Source: Citrus sinensis (Eukaryota; Streptophyta; Magnoliopsida; Sapindales; Rutaceae). From it: a DNA stretch of 64,000 nucleotides. Every line of letters starts with the position of its first letter. Position 1 is the first letter of the stretch. Of the stretch, positions 12,716 to 24,471 are shown piece by piece. Position numbers and translations under genes: made by a program. Below the pieces are notes generated by a model, which saw nothing but the letters and a program-made list of their open reading frames with translations, was not told the origin of the DNA and did not search any database. Where the stretch lies: positions 28,775,501 to 28,839,500 of the forward strand of contig NC_068559.1 in the NCBI RefSeq assembly GCF_022201045.2, written 5' to 3'.

Positions 12716-14024
12716 TTTACCTGGCATGACTGCTTCCTCTTTCTCCTTCCTGCCCAGAAGGGTAGCCATTTATGACTAAATTTGCTTCGAAGGGAGGAAT
12801 CAGGAGATGAAAAAAAGAAAGAGTTCGCGGGTACTTCTAGCAATATCCTTCTATCATTCAATTAGTTATTCCCGATCTTTTGCCAAGCGCGGGTGGACAT
12901 TTTTACAAGAAATTTCTTGGTTATATATCTATTTTGGGCACACCGATGATGTTGTAACCATAAGAATTGATCTGCAGTTCTAATGTATAGAAACCACAGT
13001 TATACAGTTGAAGGGGGATTTCGTTTCTTATTGTGGTTAATTTTGTAGAAACGAAAAGGCTGTAGCTAATATATTCTTTGTCCATGAGAATTTGGCAACG
13101 TGGCTGTGCTATATGTATATATATATATATATATATAACACAGATCAGATTTGTCATCGCTTTGTTTTGTGGGAAGCGTGACCTTGTTTCCTTTTCCAAG
13201 TTTGCCTTTGATCTTCCCAAATTTGCTTTTGATCTTTCATGATCGGGCTGCTTGTCTTTCCTAATTAAAACAATAATCAGTAAAGTAAACCGTGAATCCT
13301 CTTAATTGCATTGCCAATGAAATGAGAAGAAAACATTACTTACAGGTGCTTTATCATGTTTCGTGACGGACCATCTCTTGTTACTAAAAGAAGATCTGAA
13401 GCATGAGCCCCATACTACGGATGCTACTGTTGAAGCATTAACATAGCAGACTTGCCGAGTTCTGATATTATTATGTGCACTGTGAACGATACAATAAACC
13501 ACCGATTATTACTACTATCTCTTTTGTTCATGCTGTTTCTGAATCAAAAGTTGAAGTTCAGAAGAGAGATGATGGCCAAATCATGATCATCAGAAATGGC
13601 AGGCGATGTCAAGTGTTAAATGGTCATTACCTTGCTTCTATCACTCCTATGTTACGTTATTATTGTTATTAAAGGAAAGAATGGATTATTTGCCCAAACG
13701 AAATAAGATTTATATTTGCAAAAGCGACCAAGAAAGTAGAGGGACCTACAAAGCGTGGGGTACGATAAATGAACTAAAGCTTCTTTTCACTGTTTAAAGG
13801 CATACAACCGTTTGTTCTTATTTCGCTCGGAATGGATAATTAAAAAGAAGACGCTTTTTTTTTAAAAAAATCTTATTTTTGGAGAAAAAAAGAAAAGATA
13901 AAAGGGAAAAAAAAAAAAAGGAAGAAGAGGAATAATTGAAAAAATCTCAACGGTAAGTAGTAGTAACTAAGAATCGAGGAGAAAGAAATTAAAGAAGATA
14001 TTCAATCCTTCCAGAGGCTGCTTC
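12716..14024. other. KOBITO1 3' flank and HCF153 upstream region
   Basis: The first few hundred bases are likely KOBITO1 3' UTR. A (TA)n microsatellite lies at 13111-13137. Coding-like but unsupported short frames occur on both strands at 13302-13672; the minus-strand one ends near a GTAAGT donor-like site. The 200 bp before HCF153 are A-rich (13855-13945). I recognise no gene. Confidence 0.55.
13111..13137. repeat. (TA)n microsatellite
   Basis: About a dozen TA units downstream of KOBITO1. Confidence 0.95.
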
Positions 14025-14556
14025 ATGGGGAGTCTGCTCATGTTCAACTCAATTTTCGCCACTCCCGCTCGGGCACTCGGCACGGCGGCGGCGGCCCCCA
14101 AAGGCAAAGGTGCCTCATTCGGCACATCGCACGTGCAATTCTTCAATCGTGATAGTAGTAGCAGCAGAGGGTCGAACTTGAAGGTGGTGACACGAGCGGG
14201 AGCCAGCAGTAGCAGCTACGTGTTCGCTTTCGTGCTCCCTTTATCTTTGCTGGCCCTCACTGTTTTCGCTTCCCTTAAACTCGACGATAAGCTTGAGCGA
14301 CAATATCTTGAGGAGGTAGGCATATCTTTTCCTTTCTATTTTACATGTTATCAATTAATAACTGTCGACGCTTTTTGATTTGATGATGATGGAGCAGCTT
14401 ATAATCAATGAAGCAATGAAGGATCAAGAAGAACAGCAGTATGATGAATATGAAGAGGAGGAGGAGGAGGACGACGACGATCAAGTTCTCTTGGAGGAGA
14501 AATTACTGGAACCTGCGCTTCCACGTACTCGAAACCGGCCCAAGAGGGAAGTTTAG
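14025..14556 (+). CDS. HCF153: HCF153-like small thylakoid membrane protein
   Basis: Two exons (14025-14315 and 14398-14556) encode 149 aa. Residues 1 to about 58 are rich in Ser, Ala, Gly and basic residues and poor in acidic ones, as expected of a chloroplast transit peptide, and end in KVVTRAGA. One hydrophobic segment (about 64-84) follows, then a charged helix, an acidic Glu/Asp run, and the conserved basic tail LPRTRNRPKREV. This architecture matches HCF153, a nucleus-encoded thylakoid protein needed for cytochrome b6f accumulation in Arabidopsis. I identify it from the layout and the tail as remembered, so the name is probable, not certain. The gene converges with the PPR gene downstream. 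Confidence 0.68.
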
Positions 14557-15348
14557 TGGCCTTTCATTTTTCTGTAGTCAATCCTCCTAATTTCAACAAA
14601 AAAATTTATTTCATCGATTAAAATATTATTGTTATTATTACTTCTTTTGCCCCTTTTTTAACTAAAGTTTCTACTTTTTAGTTCTAATCTTGAATGCCAG
14701 ACCAGAATCTTAATCTTATTAGTTAACTAACGACACAATCAATTGAATTCTACAACAAATTTGTAAGCAATTATTTATTTATCAATAACTTTACACAGCA
14801 ACACTCTCTAATTTCAAGGTGCCTCTGAAGAGACAACCAAAAAGAATGCGGTAATGAATTAATTCCTCAATTATCTATCTTTAACCGCATATCGGCCCAG
14901 GCTCAGCTGCAGAAACCTCTGACAACCTCTAAATTTTCTTCTGCTCCGTATCAAGTCATCAGACCATGTCAATCAATCAACCAAGATTGAATATTGATAT
15001 TCAGGAATATCTCCCACCCCGAAGCAGGCAATAAGGTTTTAACTTGAAGAAAATTATGCCGAGTGAGTTATGGTAGCAGCAAAGAAAATTATGAACCAGT
15101 ACCTGGCTTCTAAATCCTGCTGCCTTCTGTGTTGATTCTCTCTCAGAATAGAATTGTCATATAGTTTTAAGTTTGCAACCTTGAATTTTCGAAATCAACA
15201 CATGCCAAAGGGGAAACCAGAAAATACCATACATCAGCTTGTGTTCATTGCAATCAACTTGGAAGTTGGTACAGTCATAGGTGAAAGTAAGATTAGCAGC
15301 AAATCAAACTGTAGAAATATTTAAATTAGTGTACCTGGCTTCACGTTT
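14557..15348. other. Convergent intergenic region, HCF153/PPR
   Basis: Contains the two 3' flanks. AT-rich; I see no gene, tRNA or clear repeat. Confidence 0.65.
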
Positions 15349-17514
15349 TCAACTTGAGAGCAGTTTACAACCCTTTGCTTTCAACTTGGATTCCAAACCG
15401 AAAAACTTCAATCCTGACAGCACTAAGTCTGCTGTCTTTTTCTTCATATGTTCAATTAATATCTCATCATACACAATTGTATTGGCTTCCGTTAGAAGTT
15501 TGCGTTCTCCCAAATTTGTAAAAACTTTCCTTGCCTCTTCCAATGTCCCATGCTTGCACATACCAGAGATAATGGCAGAACATATAACTTCATTGGGAGG
15601 GCAACCCTCTTGCGTCATCTCATTTAGCACTTCTATTATCTTCTCTGCTTCACCGGATCTACAAACATGGAGAATTGTAAGTGCGTACTTAAATTCTGTG
15701 GGCCCACTTGCAACATTCCCTAAGCAATCACGAACTAGCATCATCGCTGCATCAATCTCTCCAATTTTGCAGAGGCCTTTAGTTAGACAATTATATGCAG
15801 CAACAGAAGGAACCTGAGACATCTCAATTATCTTGTTATGACATTCACATGCCTCCAGGATTTCCCCACTTTCAACGTGGCACTGTATTGCAATACTAAA
15901 AGACAAAGAATTGACCTCCAAATTCAAACCCCTCATCTCGCCAAAGAGATATAATGCTTTCTTCACCTCCCCTATCTCAAGGAGAGCCCCCATAAGTATA
16001 TTGTAAATTGGAACACTGCTATAACCTTTCCCTTTTAACTCTTCAAACACATCCAAAGCCATCATTATCCTTTCCTCCTTTCCAACCAGAAACTCAAAAA
16101 ACTTTTCAAGATCAGCAGCTACAGAAAACTTCAACTTCTCCGTTTGAGCAAGCAACTTAAAGAAGTTATCCATCCTCCCCATTTCTGCACAACAAACCAA
16201 CAATGGATTCACAGTCGAAAAGTCCGGGGCAAGATCATCTTGAACCGTAACTTCAAAGAGCTTATAAGCTTTATCAAACTGCTTCACCCTACACAATCCT
16301 CCAATGATTGAATTATATATCCCCAAATCTGCCCTATACCCTGAATCAACCAAATCCTTCAACAAATCACAAGCCTTCCCGACCTTTCCCTCTCCCACAA
16401 GCCCTTCAATCAAAACTCCATAAATTGCTCTGTCAATCAAAATCCCATTCTCCTTCATTTCCCTAAACAACTCGTACCCTCTCACCACCCTCCCTCCTTT
16501 ACACAACCCCATAATCAATGTCACATATGCCATCACATCCGCCTCAACCAAATCTTTCTTCATTTCCTCCCACACACGCAAACATGCATCCAAATTTCTC
16601 TCCGCAGCCAACACCCTAATCATCGCAGTGTATGCAAAGACATCAGGTTTACACAGATTCCTCCTCATTTTCTCCAAAATCTCTAACATTTCCGCAATCC
16701 GCCCTGCCTTGCAAAGTCCCTTAATCAAAATCATGTAAGTAACACTCTCCTCAACCAACCCATGTCCTTTAAATTCCTCGTAAACCGATAATGCTAAGTC
16801 TAAACAATTTGTCTTAACTAATGCATCCATGATTTTATTATACAAAAAAACCCTGGGCAGAATTCCAAATTTTTTCATTTTTTGATACACATGAAATACT
16901 CTGAGTCCTCTGTTACAATCAGCATGCATTCTAATTAAAATCTCAAACTGCTTCTCAGTCGGTGGCTTACCTTGCGAGTCCATCAGCTCGGGGACTTGAT
17001 CAGCTGCACGAAACAAGTTGTTCCGAGACAAGCAGTAAGCCAAAGCGTTGTACGAAGCGAAGTTATGCTTATATCCCTTCTGTTTACCCGCCCAGTGGAA
17101 GAACTTGGAGGCGAGTGTAGGGTTATTTTCGACTTTTAGCACCTCTGCCACGAGGTCGGGAGTGACGCGGCGGAGTTTGCTGAGCTCGGTCACGACCCGC
17201 GGGCCCCAATGGAATTGGTTCTTGCGGAAGGCGTCGGTAATGAAGCGGGCAATGGGTGAGAGGTGGCGTTGGAGTTGAAAGGTTTTGGGATCGGACGGTG
17301 GAGATTGAGTTTTTTGATTGGGGAGGTAGTGTGGGTCCCATTTTTGGACATTGAATGGCTGTGATTGGTGGGGCTCAGACGTGGAGTTTGGATTTCGGAG
17401 AGATTGACGGTTGGAGAAGAAGCCGCCATAGACAGTGGGTCGATTTTGGGAAGGCTTGCGGTGGCCGTAGAAGAAGTAGGGTTTTGGCGGTCGTTGCGGG
17501 GTTTGTGGCGGCAT
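15349..17514 (-). CDS. P-class pentatricopeptide repeat protein, intronless, 721 aa
   Basis: A single-exon PPR protein, as is usual for the family. Such proteins bind organellar RNA sequence-specifically and act in RNA stabilisation, splicing or translation. About fourteen 35-residue repeats run from about residue 120 to 690, for example VFLYNKIMDALVKTNCLDLA and VTYMILIKGLCKAGRIAEML. No E, E+, DYW or SMR domain follows, so it is P class. The N-terminus MPPQTPQRPPKPYFFYGHRK is Pro- and aromatic-rich; the first 110 residues are basic and low-complexity, compatible with organelle targeting but not a textbook transit peptide. I believe the Arabidopsis counterpart is At4g20740 (an embryo-defective gene), from memory only. 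The start ATG at 17514 is the first in the frame. The tryptophan-rich gene ends about 500 bp upstream on the same strand, so the PPR promoter must be short. Confidence 0.93.
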   Translation of the reverse strand: MPPQTPQRPPKPYFFYGHRKPSQNRPTVYGGFFSNRQSLRNPNSTSEPHQSQPFNVQKWDPHYLPNQKTQSPPSDPKTFQLQRHLSPIARFITDAFRKNQFHWGPRVVTELSKLRRVTPDLVAEVLKVENNPTLASKFFHWAGKQKGYKHNFASYNALAYCLSRNNLFRAADQVPELMDSQGKPPTEKQFEILIRMHADCNRGLRVFHVYQKMKKFGILPRVFLYNKIMDALVKTNCLDLALSVYEEFKGHGLVEESVTYMILIKGLCKAGRIAEMLEILEKMRRNLCKPDVFAYTAMIRVLAAERNLDACLRVWEEMKKDLVEADVMAYVTLIMGLCKGGRVVRGYELFREMKENGILIDRAIYGVLIEGLVGEGKVGKACDLLKDLVDSGYRADLGIYNSIIGGLCRVKQFDKAYKLFEVTVQDDLAPDFSTVNPLLVCCAEMGRMDNFFKLLAQTEKLKFSVAADLEKFFEFLVGKEERIMMALDVFEELKGKGYSSVPIYNILMGALLEIGEVKKALYLFGEMRGLNLEVNSLSFSIAIQCHVESGEILEACECHNKIIEMSQVPSVAAYNCLTKGLCKIGEIDAAMMLVRDCLGNVASGPTEFKYALTILHVCRSGEAEKIIEVLNEMTQEGCPPNEVICSAIISGMCKHGTLEEARKVFTNLGERKLLTEANTIVYDEILIEHMKKKTADLVLSGLKFFGLESKLKAKGCKLLSS

Positions 17515-18013
17515 TTCCGGTTAAACCAACTCTCCTTGTTTTTAGAGACCAGAATAATGCTGATATTCGAACAGTAGCAAGCAGCCGAGGGACAAAAGGA
17601 CGACATGTCATACATAAACTACATGCCGCAATAGTAAACTACATGCCATATAAATTCTACAAATTTGTACGAGATGTTCAAGCGTTCTACCATCATTCTC
17701 GATCTCAATTAATTTATATAAGCGGAACAGAATAGTATGACTTCCCCTCTACACTTCCACGAGTGACGGGGCATTTGTTTTTATTTACATTTTTATCGGT
17801 TCTGGTGTGAAAAAATTGCACACATAATTAGCCCCTATCAAGGGCAATAAACAAAAAACAAAAGATGGAAAAAAACAAAAAAACCACAGCTTGATGATTT
17901 CTGCAGAATCAGCTTCACAAAATGCCATCCACAGACGAGGGTCACTACATCAATGATAATCAGCTGGGTTACAAATGCCTAATACACATCACGGGATAGT
18001 GACTAGTGACTAC
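17515..18013. other. Upstream region of the PPR gene
   Basis: A 499-bp gap that contains the PPR leader and promoter and the 3' UTR of the tryptophan-rich gene. I see no separate gene. Confidence 0.65.
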
Positions 18014-20482
18014 TCAAGTGCAGAACTGCATTCTCTTGTTAGTATTTTTGCTTCTCCAAAATTCTTCAGTTTGATTATAATCCTGCTGGTATCCGGAGCT
18101 CTTGTAGCCACTGAGATGAGAACCTTCCCTCTTCCTGCAACTCCTGCTCCAGGCTCCCCGATTTCCACCACTTCTTTCAAATTCCAAACGTTTTGGCCCA
18201 TTATTTTGATTGACCCACGGTTTCCAACCCCTCGAATCACCCCCATTAGCTCTCCATCCTCTATTCCAAGCATTGCCCCTCAATTCCACATCTGTAGGAG
18301 GCCTAGTGCATTTTGAAAAGTTGGGGTTCCAAGGATTGTCACCTGTATTCTGCTTCCAGGACTTCTGCTGGCTCCAACACTCAGAATTATTCCCTGAATC
18401 ACCCCATCCTTTATTATCCTTTACAGGGTCAACACTCTGACAGCTTCGCTCCCAAGGATTGCCATGATCTGCCCCCTGGTTCAATCCCCATAACTTATCA
18501 CCATAACTTCCCCAGGTACATTTCTTTACTGGTTCATTTCCCTGACTACAGCTACGCTTCCAGGGATTATCATCATTGTTTGATTTCTTTGCATCATTGC
18601 TATTACTATTATCGTCCCCCTGCTTCCAGCCCCATATTTTATCCTTTACAACATCATTTCCCTGAGTAAAACTGCTCTCCCAGGGATTGTGACCCTTTTT
18701 TGAACTTCTCAAATCACCATTACTGTTATCCCACTGATTCCAGCTCTGTGCTTTACCCTTCAAAGCTCCATCAACCTCCTTATTATTGGTACACTCCCAA
18801 GGGACAATACTACCAGAATTTCCATTGCACTCTTTCTCGGGAATAGATGCTAAGTTTCTCAACCTTTTGAATCGACGCCAAACCTTAGGATCTTTTTCTC
18901 CATCATCAGGAGCAAAGTACACAGATTCTAGGTCCATAATCAGTTCAGGATCAATATGAGCATTCCAGTTTATTTCATCAATGTAAATATCTGGATCAGG
19001 GAGAGATATGTGACAGGGGAAGTCATTGATATGTGCCCAAAACCGTTCTTTTGCATTTTGAAATGCTTCTTTGCCAGCTGAGTCATCCCAATTTAGTACA
19101 CTCTCGTTGTACATAAACTTCTGAGTATCCACAATCTTCTGCCATGGTACCTTCCCAATTGAAGCACAGAATTTCTTCTCCCATATAGGTATCCCATCAT
19201 TGCAAAACCCTGTTAAGGTTAGAAATGCATAAGAAACAAGAATCTAAAGAAAAATTATCGTTGAAAAAGCAAATAAAGATCATACAGGCAAAAGAGAATA
19301 GCATGGCCACCTAGTATTTAGAAATCCTATAAAGGACCCCAAAAAAACAAAATTCCCATTTAATTATCTAGCCACCCATAAAATGTTGGTATGATAAAGC
19401 CTCTTTCTTGTACAAAGACACAGAGAATGGAACTGACCAGCATAATGAAAAAGAATGAAATAAACATGGCTTCACTATCATTTCATGATAAATTAGGAAG
19501 AAAGCGAGTATCAACATAATTGCACACCAATTTTGTACCTATTTTGCATAAGAAACCACACCAAATGTATGCAAAGCAAAAGGGTGACTGCTGACAATCC
19601 AGAATATAATGCCATCAATGCACTTTAAGAAACTGTAAAGCTAGGTCTTCCACCCAATTAACATCCTAAGATAAGAGACAACTGATTTTAAGCCATATAG
19701 TACATTCAATCATGAAAACAGATCACGTAGCCAAAATTTACGGCATTTAAGACACCAGACACTCTCTTACAATCAAACATTAATCAAGTTGAAGAAACCT
19801 AGCAAACAACACTTGTATATTGCTTAAATAACAATATGCAGAGATAAAGATGGAAGTAATGCTAGTGCTATCAATCCAGTACATTTTACACATTACTGCA
19901 TGGCAACGCAACTTGAGATGAAAATACACTATTATATACTACTTCCAATCAACATTTACACTGATATTTATTTCAAATAATCACACAAATAATGTCCATT
20001 TCACAAATAACTTAGAAAAACATACAAGTACAGTAATTAGCAGTTGTCCCTTACAATTCTACGAAACAAACCAACCCTACAATGGGATAAAGACAATCAA
20101 AATTACATAATTTGAATTCTATTCACTCTTTGAACAATGCAATTAGTTTTCTTTTCTTTATCATCCAATCTATTCCCCGAATTCAATCCCATATTGATTT
20201 CAAAATTTCCAATCTTTGCAAACAAATTTCACAAAAACTGCCGACGCAATCATCAATCTTACCTTAAACCCATCAAGGAATATCAATATAACAACACTTC
20301 TAAACAACCCAACACAAGAAAAACAAACAAGAAGAAAGACCAAATCTAGAAAATTTACATTAATTAAAAAGCGATATACCTGAAGAAGAAGGCTCATTGT
20401 CAAATGAATATAAAGGAGGCGTCTTTGGCGATCTCTGTCGATGGAAAAATCTACGATGGGGTCGATTTCTCCAATTACCCAT
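18014..20482 (-). CDS. Tryptophan-rich plant protein with WG/GW and NPW repeats (function unknown)
   Basis: Two exons (20380-20482 and 18014-19209, joined across a 1.17-kb intron) encode 432 aa starting MGNWRNRPHRRFFHRQRSPK. The ordered part (about residues 35-160) contains IWEKKFCASIGKVPWQK and the acidic NWDDSAGKEAFQNAKERFWA. The C-terminal 240 residues are low-complexity: at least five NPW-type units (such as NPWESS, NPWKRSC, NPWERSC, NPWNPN) alternate with WG/GW sites (KIWGWKQG, CTWGSYGDKLWGLNQG, KGWGDSG, NRGWRANGGDSRGWKPW). I do not recognise the family by name. WG/GW-rich disordered regions are known in proteins that bind Argonaute (AGO hooks), but tryptophan-rich glycine/asparagine regions also arise without that role. 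A TCP-type site II element lies 185 bp upstream of the ATG, as is common in growth-related genes. Confidence 0.82.
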
Positions 20483-20665
20483 CGCAGTTCTATGCGCCAA
20501 AAAAAAATTGAAACTTAAAACTTTTTTTTTTTTAATTTAATTCATAAAATTAGATTCTTACGAGAAAGGACTCCGTAAAAATAACGAAAGGAAAAAAGGA
20601 ATCGAACAGTTAAAATTTTAATTTTGCACGAGAGAAATATCTAATTACAAATGAGACTCTTGAGT

Positions 20666-20674
20666 TAGGCCCAT
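20666..20674 (-). promoter_or_regulatory. Site II (AGGCCCA) element upstream of the tryptophan-rich gene
   Basis: AGGCCCAT/ATGGGCCT lies about 185 bp upstream of the start codon at 20482. Site II motifs bind TCP factors in plant growth and ribosome-related promoters. Single short motifs also occur by chance. Confidence 0.4.
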
Positions 20675-21096
20675 GTTTGATCACTTTCAAGCTGACGCGA
20701 CAACGGCCCCTGTTCCACAATTTAAAGACGAGTGAGGTTTTGAAGACAATTAACCGACATGACGTCCCGAGCACGTCCCACCTACTACTAAAGGCTTTTA
20801 TGAAGTCGTAAACATGTTAAACGACATATCATTCCACGGCGGCCTTATGTATTTCTTCCGTTTATCCCAAATGCATCATCCTTCAAACTTAATGTGATGT
20901 AATTTAGTCAATCAAAACTTGTATGTAATTTAATTTTAAAATGGTAAGGCCTATAATTTTTTTTTTTTTTCATATGACAAGTTTTTATTTGACGGTTTCA
21001 TGCGAATCTCATCTAAGTATTTTTTTAATAATTTCGCATAACTTTTATGAGTTCAAATTTTTTTGTTTTCTTTTTCTTCTTAATACATTGCTGTTA

Positions 21097-21392
21097 AATG
21101 TTTTGGTCCACATAGTTTTGTTTTCATGTGGGACAGTCGGCAGGAACTAGAACGAGACATGGGGCTGTCGAGTAAGTTTATGTATATCTTGATCATTTTG
21201 TTATGTTGCTCAACAAGTCAATTACTCTTCAGATGAAGGCTTGTACCAGAAAACTCATCTCAACATACTGATGAATTAATATATCCAGCTCCAGCTGGTG
21301 CCCATTGAGGCAATTGCTTCTTGATGTTCCTGCAGGGAAACGTGGACGTGTCGATTGTGCTGCATCTTTCAAATTGAATGAGGTTTGCCCTT
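21097..21392 (+). pseudogene. Decayed unprocessed KOBITO1 fragment
   Basis: This stretch aligns by eye with KOBITO1 positions about 10230-10620. The blocks GAGACATGG-CTGTC, TGATCATTTTGTT-TGTTGCTCAACAA, ACTGATGAATTAAT-ATCCAGCT and CATTGAGGCAATTGCT-CTTGATGT are shared in order. The matching part includes the intron between exons 4 and 5, so the copy was made at the DNA level and not from mRNA. Roughly 170 bp of exon 4 and the start of the intron are missing, the reading frame is broken in several places, and no start codon or promoter is evident. It lies about 10.5 kb from the parent gene in the same orientation. Confidence 0.85.
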
Positions 21393-22658
21393 CGCAAATA
21401 TGGTTGCGTTAAAACAATAGCACTCCTAAATGATCTGTGCAACATTCAATATATAGGAAATGGCCATCTACCCGAAGAAGCTAAGAAAGTGTATGCAGTG
21501 ATCTGATCAGCGTGTACAGTACAATGATATATGAGGACAATTCAACAGCTGTCGTTCTCCCTTACAAAGCACGGCTGCTTTGTTTTCATCTCCACATTCT
21601 CTTATCATTTTCCACATTTCTGACACCCCCCACCACTTTCCTCAATAATAATAGCCCCCCATATATTTTCTCTCCTTCGTGTACTTTAATTTTTTTGTGG
21701 AATAGTTTAATGTTTCTTTCGATAAAGATAGATATGTTTATACACCCTCACTCATCAACTCTAGCATCCACACTTCAAACGTGGAACCTATCTGACGTTC
21801 GGTTCGGTTCGGTTCGATTCGGCTAAAAATAAAAAATGGCACCCATAAAAGAATCATTGGTTCCGGTCGAGGCCTCATCACTTGTCATGGGATGCTCTTG
21901 CATGCTATATTTTTATCAGTCGAGGGTAGAGTTGCAATTTCGCACCCAACAGACATGTTCAAATGTCTGTTGGAATTGAGAAAAAGTAAGGTGGGAAAAA
22001 GTGCGGGAGGCCCCATGAAGTTCAACAGCATTTTATTTTACTTTTATGTTCCCTTTTTTCATAATTCTGAGTTCTCTCTTCTCTTCATGAATACAAAATG
22101 GATACTTGATGATATTTTATATGCATTTGCTTTGGTTAAAGGCCCACAAGCTGAAAAGATGATGAAACTCATCATAGAAAAGATGAAAAAAAATATGTAT
22201 GTATGAATGAATTATTGAAATGATATTAGAAACATTACCAGTACCAGCTGGATTATCATCACAGACCTATGACTTTTTAACAATCTTTTTGGGGTTAGTG
22301 GTTTCAGTTGTTCACGAAAAAGTCTGAGGTGGAACCTTATCACTATCAGTCTTGGTATTTGTTGCAATAAACAATGGCTGATCTGAAATTAACGCAAATC
22401 CTCTCAAATTCATGAAACCATAATTTTCTTTTTTTAAACAAAGTTTCCAAAGAAGTAGATCTTTGTGAACCTGTGATTCTTGCTTCAGTCACTGAATCAA
22501 CACTATATTTCAGGAAAAGGGGTAAAGTTTTTGGACTGCGTTATTTCCACATTCTACAATGATATAGATAAAGCATTCTGCTTTGGTATTCTGATGGGAC
22601 ATAAGCAAAGTTCATTTACAACCTCTTAAGTGTAACGAGCGAGTAATGTTTCTGCAAT

Positions 22659-24471
22659 ATGGCTAAGAAGAACAGCTGGTTCAGTCTAGTAAGGAGATTA
22701 TTTATTTCAGACCCTGAAAAGGTAGTTGTTTTCACTTGTTATGTTTTCTTTTTCTTTCTTCAAATCAAATCAATGTTCAGTTGCATGGACAAGATAGTGA
22801 TGTTGTGATTAGCAACAGAAGGAAAAGAGAAAGAGATGCATTTTTGGAAGGCTAAGGATCAAAAGCTTTGCCTCTATTGCGGCAGCGACACCACTGCCGT
22901 CGAATGACAGAACAGCTGTGATTGAAGCAGAGGAAGAGCAGAACAAGCATGCTGTATCTGTAGCCATTGCCTCCGCTATAAAAGCTGCCCACGTTGCAGC
23001 TGAGGTTGTAAGGCTTACTGGAACGCCTCAATCAACCAATGGATGCGAAAGACAGGTAGAAGAAGACTCATCAATTGAAATTAAATTGGATGTTGCTCAA
23101 TCACCACATCAATGTGAGAAGGAGATCCGCCAACTTGCAGCCACAAGGATTCAATCTATTTTCCGAGGTTACCTTGTAAGTTTTTTTGTTTAATTTTTGA
23201 CCTTTTCTTTCAGCATACATTTGCAAATTCACACTCTTTTACGTAATTGTCAATCGTCAGTGCTTCTTACTTAAATCAGTCGATTAAGTTATCGTAAACT
23301 ACACACTTTGGCAAATTCATGTGGGAGAGTGTTGTAGGCCAGGAAGGCATTGAGGGCGTTGAAGGGCATAGTGAAGCTGCAAGCACTTATCCGGGGCAGG
23401 AATGTGAGACGCCAAGCATTCACTACTCTCAAGTGCTTGCAGTCCATTGTGAATATCCAGTCACAGGTGTGCGCGAAGAGATGCCAAAAGGCTGGCAGTT
23501 GGCATTATGATGAAAACAAACAGCTGCAAACTTTGAGAGACAAGATAATTAAGGTCAGTATGGGAAAAATCATTAAGTTGATGCACCACTGATGCTGAGC
23601 TCTCACTTAGTAGCTTAAGCTTTTGAATGTTCAGATGGACTCGAGCTGCCAAAGGAGGTGGGACGACAGCACTTTGACAAAGCAGGAAGCAGACGCGATG
23701 TTTCTTAGCAAGAAAGAAGCTGCTATCAGAAGAGAGAGGATCAAGGAATATGCGTTTAGCCACCGGGTAATTAATTTAAACTTCTTACGCTGGTCCATCT
23801 TCGTTTTCTTTTGGGTTTGCATATTGAAAATTACACTGAAGGAAGGGAAATTTGTGTAGAAGTCAGCTGATTCAGAACAGAACAAGGTTAATGGAAGATG
23901 GAGATATTGGTTAGAGCAATGGGTTGATACCCAAGTCAGGAAAAGTAAAGAACTTGAAGATTTGGATTCAATTTGGACAACTTCAAATGGAAATCCTAGA
24001 GAAGAATATAGGGGGAAAGGACTTAGATTGAAAAATCTGCAGACAAAATACCACATTGACGGATTGGATTCTCCGGTATTATTTTCGAGAAGATCACTTC
24101 ACAGGAAGCAAAATTCACTTGGAGATGAAAAATCTTTTGCTAGCTCTCCTGTTGTTCCGACTTACATGGCCGCAACAGAATCGGCCAAGGCAAAAGCAAG
24201 ATCAATGAGCTCACCAAAGATAAGACCTGGAACATTTGATTCTTATTCTGAAAGCTATTCGCCTTGCAAGAAAAAGCTGTCTTTGATGTCTTCGCTTACA
24301 AGTGAAGTGCCAAGTTATAGTAACATTGGCAGGCCTAGTGCATATCAGCAAAGGTCTCCAAGCTTGAAGAATGTTCCAGGTCCTATTAAATCAAGCAGGA
24401 CGGCAAAGGACCTCAGCTTTGATTCAAAATGCTCATTGCTGAACTGGGATCGACAAAGCGCCTTCAGATAG
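22659..24471 (+). CDS. IQ67-domain (IQD) calmodulin-binding protein
   Basis: Five exons (22659-22721, 22819-23175, 23338-23553, 23635-23766, 23860-24471) encode 459 aa. IQD proteins are plant scaffold proteins that bind calmodulin and associate with microtubules, the plasma membrane or the nucleus. The N-terminus [15 protein letters not shown] is the typical basic start. The IQ67 region covers about residues 128-194, with the IQ motif [18 protein letters not shown], the following [16 protein letters not shown] and the basic VRRQAF segment; the intron falls inside the IQ motif (after GYL), a hallmark position for the family. A conserved [10 protein letters not shown] segment and the C-terminal [17 protein letters not shown] (DUF4005-like) are present. 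The subfamily resembles IQD11/12, but I cannot fix the number. Confidence 0.9.

Larger units (their letters stand above)
20483..22658. other. Intergenic region between the tryptophan-rich gene and the IQD gene
   Basis: Divergent 5' flanks of both genes. It holds a KOBITO1 pseudogene fragment at about 21097-21392, a GGTTC-type short tandem run at 21797-21823, and otherwise unstructured AT-rich DNA. A 104-codon frame at 21892-22206 shows no family features and was not called. Confidence 0.6.

Noticed and set aside
21797-21823. Tandem GGTTC units
   Set aside because: A short low-complexity run with no surrounding inverted ends or duplications.
21892-22206. 104-codon plus-strand frame
   Set aside because: Skewed composition, no conserved motif, and no promoter or splice context.
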